NCBI RefSeq assembly: GCF_018502485.1 | Contig: NZ_CP075546.1 | Length of the DNA stretch: 64,000 bases | Reading direction: 5' to 3' (one strand) | Source of the DNA: Methanospirillum purgamenti | GTDB lineage: Archaea > Halobacteriota > Methanomicrobia > Methanomicrobiales > Methanospirillaceae | Part shown: positions 60,411 to 64,000 of the stretch, one piece after another | Position numbering within the stretch: the stretch's first letter is position 1 | Layout: each line of letters starts with the position of its first letter | The notes under the pieces: model-generated | What the model saw: only the letters and a program-made list of their open reading frames with translations | What the model was told of the DNA's origin: nothing | Databases searched by the model: none | Program-made: the position numbers and the translations under genes

Positions 60411-61721
60411 TCAGACAAACCTGATGGTGTCTTCAGGGCAGATGATCTCAAATTTTGCGCCTTTTGTGAATATCCCCATCTCTTGAATGGTTATACCAGT
60501 TATCGACAGGATTTCTTTCGATAAAAATAGTCCCTGTCCGGTATTTTTTCCATATTGATAGTTAAAAATCATCCCTTTTTCATTCTCAGGTATACCCGTT
60601 CCATCGTCTTCACAGATGATGGAATGAACGCCATTTATATATTCATACCTAATTTGAATCTTTGAGATAGTCTCTCCATATCTCACTGCATTTTCAATAA
60701 GATTAGAGAAGACTTTTTCAATTAGTGGATCTGCATAGATCTCAAAATTTTCAGGGATGAGGTTTTCAAGCAGCACATGATTCAAGGAGGTGTGTTGTAA
60801 AGATTTATTCACAAGTTCCCGACAATTATGCCAAACTGGAGATTTTACACCGATTTCGGTATATTCTTTGGTAAATTTCACTGTTATTATCGTCTGTCCC
60901 AGGATATTTGTTGCTTTATCAACATAAGACCAGGCCAGAGTAGGGTTGTCCTCCCTATCCAGAGAAGATAATTCCAGGTAACCCTGCAGGGAATTTAACT
61001 GATTTAAAAGATCATGGCAGGTAATACTCGCCATAAGATAGAGCTTTTTGTTCGCATTTGCCAATGCCGTTTCAACCATTTTCCGCTCATGATTCTCTAA
61101 TGAGAGCTCCTGGTTTTTCTTCTGAAGTTCTTCCAGGGTTTTCTGCATCTGGTCATTCAGATAGTGAAGTTTTTCCTGTGCAACCTGGAGATCACTATTA
61201 TTTTTTACGGCTACTTCATAGGTTGACAAAAGGATATTGATGATTTGCAGCCGTGTTGCTGCTATGGTATAGGAGCGATCTGAGAAAACAACCTGCAGAG
61301 GAGTTTTGTTATTATTCGGTTCTGGTGTATTATCAGCCTGTAGAATGCTCATAATCCGGGTATAGATTACATCAGGAGTATAGGGTTTGATAATAAAGTT
61401 GTCAGCACCAGCTTCAAGCCCTTTAATGACATCAACCGGATTGAATAAATGAGTGACAAGAATTACAGGAATATTTGATGTATCCGGATTCCTTTTAATG
61501 GCTGAACAGAGTTCATACCCATCCATCTCCGGCATCATTACATCAGTCAGGATAAGATGTGGACGACTTTGCGCTATAGCCGCCAGTGCTTCTTTTCCAT
61601 TAGATGCTATGGTTACCGGGTACCCTTCTTTCTCCAGGATATACCGCAGATACTCACCCTGTGTCCTATTATCCTCAACGACGAGAATGGACACTGATGA
61701 GTTGTTTCTCATTTTATTCAT
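60411..61721 (-). CDS. Response regulator-histidine kinase hybrid
   Basis: A 436-residue protein: receiver domain (ILVVEDNRTQGEYLRYIL; phospho-Asp in LILTDVMMPEMDGYE), a coiled-coil linker (about residues 185-225), a HisKA-like segment with ITCHDLLNQLNSLQGYLEL and a HATPase domain (ENAVRYGE; CEDDGTGIPENEKG; NTGQGLFLSKEI). Archaeal kinases often have this order. It lies 54 bp downstream of the CheA-like gene, same strand, and is probably its partner. Confidence 0.88.
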   Translation of the reverse strand: MNKMRNNSSVSILVVEDNRTQGEYLRYILEKEGYPVTIASNGKEALAAIAQSRPHLILTDVMMPEMDGYELCSAIKRNPDTSNIPVILVTHLFNPVDVIKGLEAGADNFIIKPYTPDVIYTRIMSILQADNTPEPNNNKTPLQVVFSDRSYTIAATRLQIINILLSTYEVAVKNNSDLQVAQEKLHYLNDQMQKTLEELQKKNQELSLENHERKMVETALANANKKLYLMASITCHDLLNQLNSLQGYLELSSLDREDNPTLAWSYVDKATNILGQTIITVKFTKEYTEIGVKSPVWHNCRELVNKSLQHTSLNHVLLENLIPENFEIYADPLIEKVFSNLIENAVRYGETISKIQIRYEYINGVHSIICEDDGTGIPENEKGMIFNYQYGKNTGQGLFLSKEILSITGITIQEMGIFTKGAKFEIICPEDTIRFV

Positions 61722-61775
61722 TTTATCCTGTTTATTGTATATTAATCGATTCTACCCGGTATGAACTTTTAGTAT

Positions 61776-64000
61776 TTATCTTAATAATCCTTTCACTGTT
61801 CGTACCAGATCATTCCTTTCAAAACTTCCTTTAAGTATGTATGCATTTGCTCCGGATGAAAGCCCATGATCGCGATCTTCCCGTGAATCTAAAGCAGTTA
61901 CTAATACAACCGGGAGATGGCTGAGTCGTTCATCACTTCTGATCTTCTCGGTGAGAGTAAACCCATTCATCCTGGGCATGTCCACATCAGATACTACAAG
62001 ATCCACAGGCTCCTCAAGGAGTTTGCTCAACGCTTCCATCCCGTCTCCTGCGGTGATGACATCAAATCCTGCTTTTTCCAGGGTATTTCGAAGCAATGCC
62101 CGAGAGGTTACTGAATCTTCCACAATAAGAACCCGACCTGATGCTTTCGTTCTGGTTTGATACACCGGTGCCAGTCCAGAAAGGCGTAATCCTTCCTGAA
62201 TTAACTCCGGAGGATCAAGAACGAGGGCAAGTCTTCCATCACCGAGGACTGCTGCTCCGGTTATTCGTTTAATCCGTCGTAATTGGGTCCCAAGAGGACG
62301 CACTACTATCTCCTGAACCTGATGCACTTCATCTACTGCATAGGCAATTTTTCCGGCACCATATGCAACAATAACAATCGGAACTTCTTCCTGTGGATTT
62401 CCGGATCCACATCCCTGATTTCCCAATGCTTCAGAAAGCCAGACTATGGGGACCATTTCTCCTTTGTAGGTCACCATCTGCCTGATATCTTTTGACTCAA
62501 CAGTATCTTTCATCACCCTGACGACCTGAAGGATCTGTTGAACAGGAATTACATAATGACAGGTTCCATTTCTGATAACAAGCCCACGAAGCGTTGCTAA
62601 CCGGATGGGAAGGATAAGAGAAAATGTTGTTCCTTTACCAAGTTCAGATGAAACCAGAACCTCTCCACCCATACGGGTAATGGTATCCTCAACAATAGCA
62701 AGACCAAGGCCACGTCCCGAGAGATCCGTGATCATAGGGCTTGTGGTAAGTCCGGATCGAAATATCAGCCATATTGCTTCATTTTCACTCATTGACAGGG
62801 TCTCATCTTGTGTGAGGAGACCCTTATCCAAAGCGGTCTGACGGATTTTCTCCCGATCAATTCCCCGACCATCATCAGAGAGGGTGATTTCCACTTTACT
62901 ACCAGAATGGGCGGTGATTTTTATCCGAATCTGACCACGTGTTGGTTTCCTACGTTCCTGACGCTCATCAGGATATTCAATCCCATGATCAACACTATTA
63001 TTTATCAGATGCATCAGAGGGACTTTGAGCATATCAAGGATACGCCGGTCCATTTCGATCTCGCCTCCCTCTGATTTTAATTCAACTTCCTTTCCAAGAG
63101 CCCGGGAATTTTGCCTGATCTGTCCGGATATCGGAGTCAGAATGCTGGAAACCGGTACAAGAACTGCGTCATGAATAAGATCAACAATCTCCGTAGTGCT
63201 CGCTTCCAGAGCTGATCTATCAAGGTCGGTTGCGTGAATGTGAGCAGCCAGGTCATGTTGCAGATTTGTCACAAATTCACGATCATAGGTTAAGAAATCC
63301 ACAACCCGTTCAAGGAATAGTACCAATTCAGGAGGTAGGGCGGTCCGGTTCTGACCAAAGAGGGTTTCCCTGATAAGATGCAGATCATTAAAGACCAGGC
63401 TGTGATTCCATTTCCACAGAGAAAACCGACTCATCATCTCTTCAAGTTCCTGCATCCGGTGAGTCAGAAAAAGACGAGTTGATAATAGTTCATCAGACCC
63501 GATAATGAGCCGATCCAGTTTTTTCGCGGCAATCCGAACGGTCCCTGATTCAGCCATCACATGACCATGGTACATATCATTTCCATATCCCTGGCCATAG
63601 GAATGGAGAGCGGGTTTGACCTCAAGAAATGTACTTGGAGCAGCAAAAGCAGCAGGATCAGGATTTAGCGGGATTATTTTCTTCTTGTCCTCACTACCAG
63701 GTTTTCTAATTAACGGAGAAATTTCAGAAAAAACATCCTCCATTGGAGGAAGAACGATATCCTCTATCCGTTCAGAAGGTTTTCGCTCGGCCAGAGAGGC
63801 ACGAAGACGCTGCACAATCTCAACCGGTTGAGGAGATTTTCGTTCTCCTTCGGCTAGGAAATTCCTGATACTTTTCACCGAATCATGAAAGAGATCAAAC
63901 TCTGCTGCAGATGCGATGAACTCTTCTCGTTTCATCAGGGAGAAGATATTTTCAAGGTTTAAACAAACCGACTCTATCTCCCGGAGATTTACCGCCCGTG
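61776..64000 (-). CDS. CheA-like hybrid kinase with C-terminal receiver (incomplete)
   Basis: The frame stays open from the first Met at 63935 to the window end (AVNLREIESVCLNLENIFSL), so the start lies outside; that part looks like the second half of an Hpt domain. Then follow a linker, a CheA dimerisation/HATPase region (LMHLINNSVDHGIEYPDERQ; LSDDGRGIDREK; GRGLGLAIVEDT), a CheW-like domain (HYVIPVQQILQVVRVM) and a receiver (VLIVEDSVTSRALLRNTLE; DLVVSDVDMPRMNG). No chemoreceptor gene is in view, so the pathway may not be chemotaxis. Confidence 0.88.
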   Translation of the reverse strand, partial: RAVNLREIESVCLNLENIFSLMKREEFIASAAEFDLFHDSVKSIRNFLAEGERKSPQPVEIVQRLRASLAERKPSERIEDIVLPPMEDVFSEISPLIRKPGSEDKKKIIPLNPDPAAFAAPSTFLEVKPALHSYGQGYGNDMYHGHVMAESGTVRIAAKKLDRLIIGSDELLSTRLFLTHRMQELEEMMSRFSLWKWNHSLVFNDLHLIRETLFGQNRTALPPELVLFLERVVDFLTYDREFVTNLQHDLAAHIHATDLDRSALEASTTEIVDLIHDAVLVPVSSILTPISGQIRQNSRALGKEVELKSEGGEIEMDRRILDMLKVPLMHLINNSVDHGIEYPDERQERRKPTRGQIRIKITAHSGSKVEITLSDDGRGIDREKIRQTALDKGLLTQDETLSMSENEAIWLIFRSGLTTSPMITDLSGRGLGLAIVEDTITRMGGEVLVSSELGKGTTFSLILPIRLATLRGLVIRNGTCHYVIPVQQILQVVRVMKDTVESKDIRQMVTYKGEMVPIVWLSEALGNQGCGSGNPQEEVPIVIVAYGAGKIAYAVDEVHQVQEIVVRPLGTQLRRIKRITGAAVLGDGRLALVLDPPELIQEGLRLSGLAPVYQTRTKASGRVLIVEDSVTSRALLRNTLEKAGFDVITAGDGMEALSKLLEEPVDLVVSDVDMPRMNGFTLTEKIRSDERLSHLPVVLVTALDSREDRDHGLSSGANAYILKGSFERNDLVRTVKGLLR

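Overview
The window reads as chromosome of a methanogenic archaeon, most likely Methanospirillum or a close Methanomicrobiales relative. This is an inference. It rests on archaeal-type TATA boxes with short leaders, a complete hgcC-hgcA-hgcB mercury-methylation operon (known from Methanospirillum hungatei), DUF1703-type AAA-ATPase proteins, CARDB and TolB-like exported proteins, and archaeal-style sensor kinases. No rRNA, tRNA or CRISPR array was recognised.

Region 1 (1-10.5 kb) opens with the tail of an IS110 transposase and continues as a metal(loid) island. It holds two ArsF-like thioredoxin proteins, a CcdA/DsbD-like redox membrane protein, an ArsR repressor with a CVC metal site, four DGC-domain putative zinc-binding proteins, two DUF318/ArsP-type permeases, a MTH895-type thioredoxin, an HgcC paralog and several very small Cys-rich or membrane proteins. 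Region 2 (10.7-17.9 kb) carries an ABC-2 exporter, a CARDB exported protein, a ProC-like reductase, a GNAT, then hgcC-hgcA-hgcB and an RRM protein.

Region 3 (17.9-27.3 kb) is accessory DNA. It includes a broken DUF1703 gene, a translationally coupled operon for a 1063-residue primase-helicase with two small partners, a decayed membrane/HTH gene, a secreted protein of unknown function and a dead IS701-type element. It looks like a relic of an integrated plasmid or virus.

Region 4 (27.3-50 kb) is a defence island. A type 1 BREX operon (brxB, brxC, pglX, pglZ, brxL; no brxA seen) lies between IS remnants. Its pglX is split exactly between the methyltransferase half and the target-recognition half by an AlbA-domain gene with a VPEQ tandem repeat plus a 94-residue ORF. 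Upstream lie a frameshifted hsdM, a DUF4258/YgiT toxin-antitoxin-like pair inserted with a 65-bp duplication of the hsdM start, an hsdR stub, an EVE protein, and a HEPN gene cut by an IS4-type element with intact terminal repeats and a 10-bp target duplication. An IS630-type element follows.

Region 5 (50-64 kb) is more ordinary: exported proteins, an intact DUF1703 protein, a Fic protein with repeated upstream sites, a condensation-domain acyltransferase, a TolB-like propeller, a distant Nramp-like transporter, and two signalling kinases, the last running off the window end.
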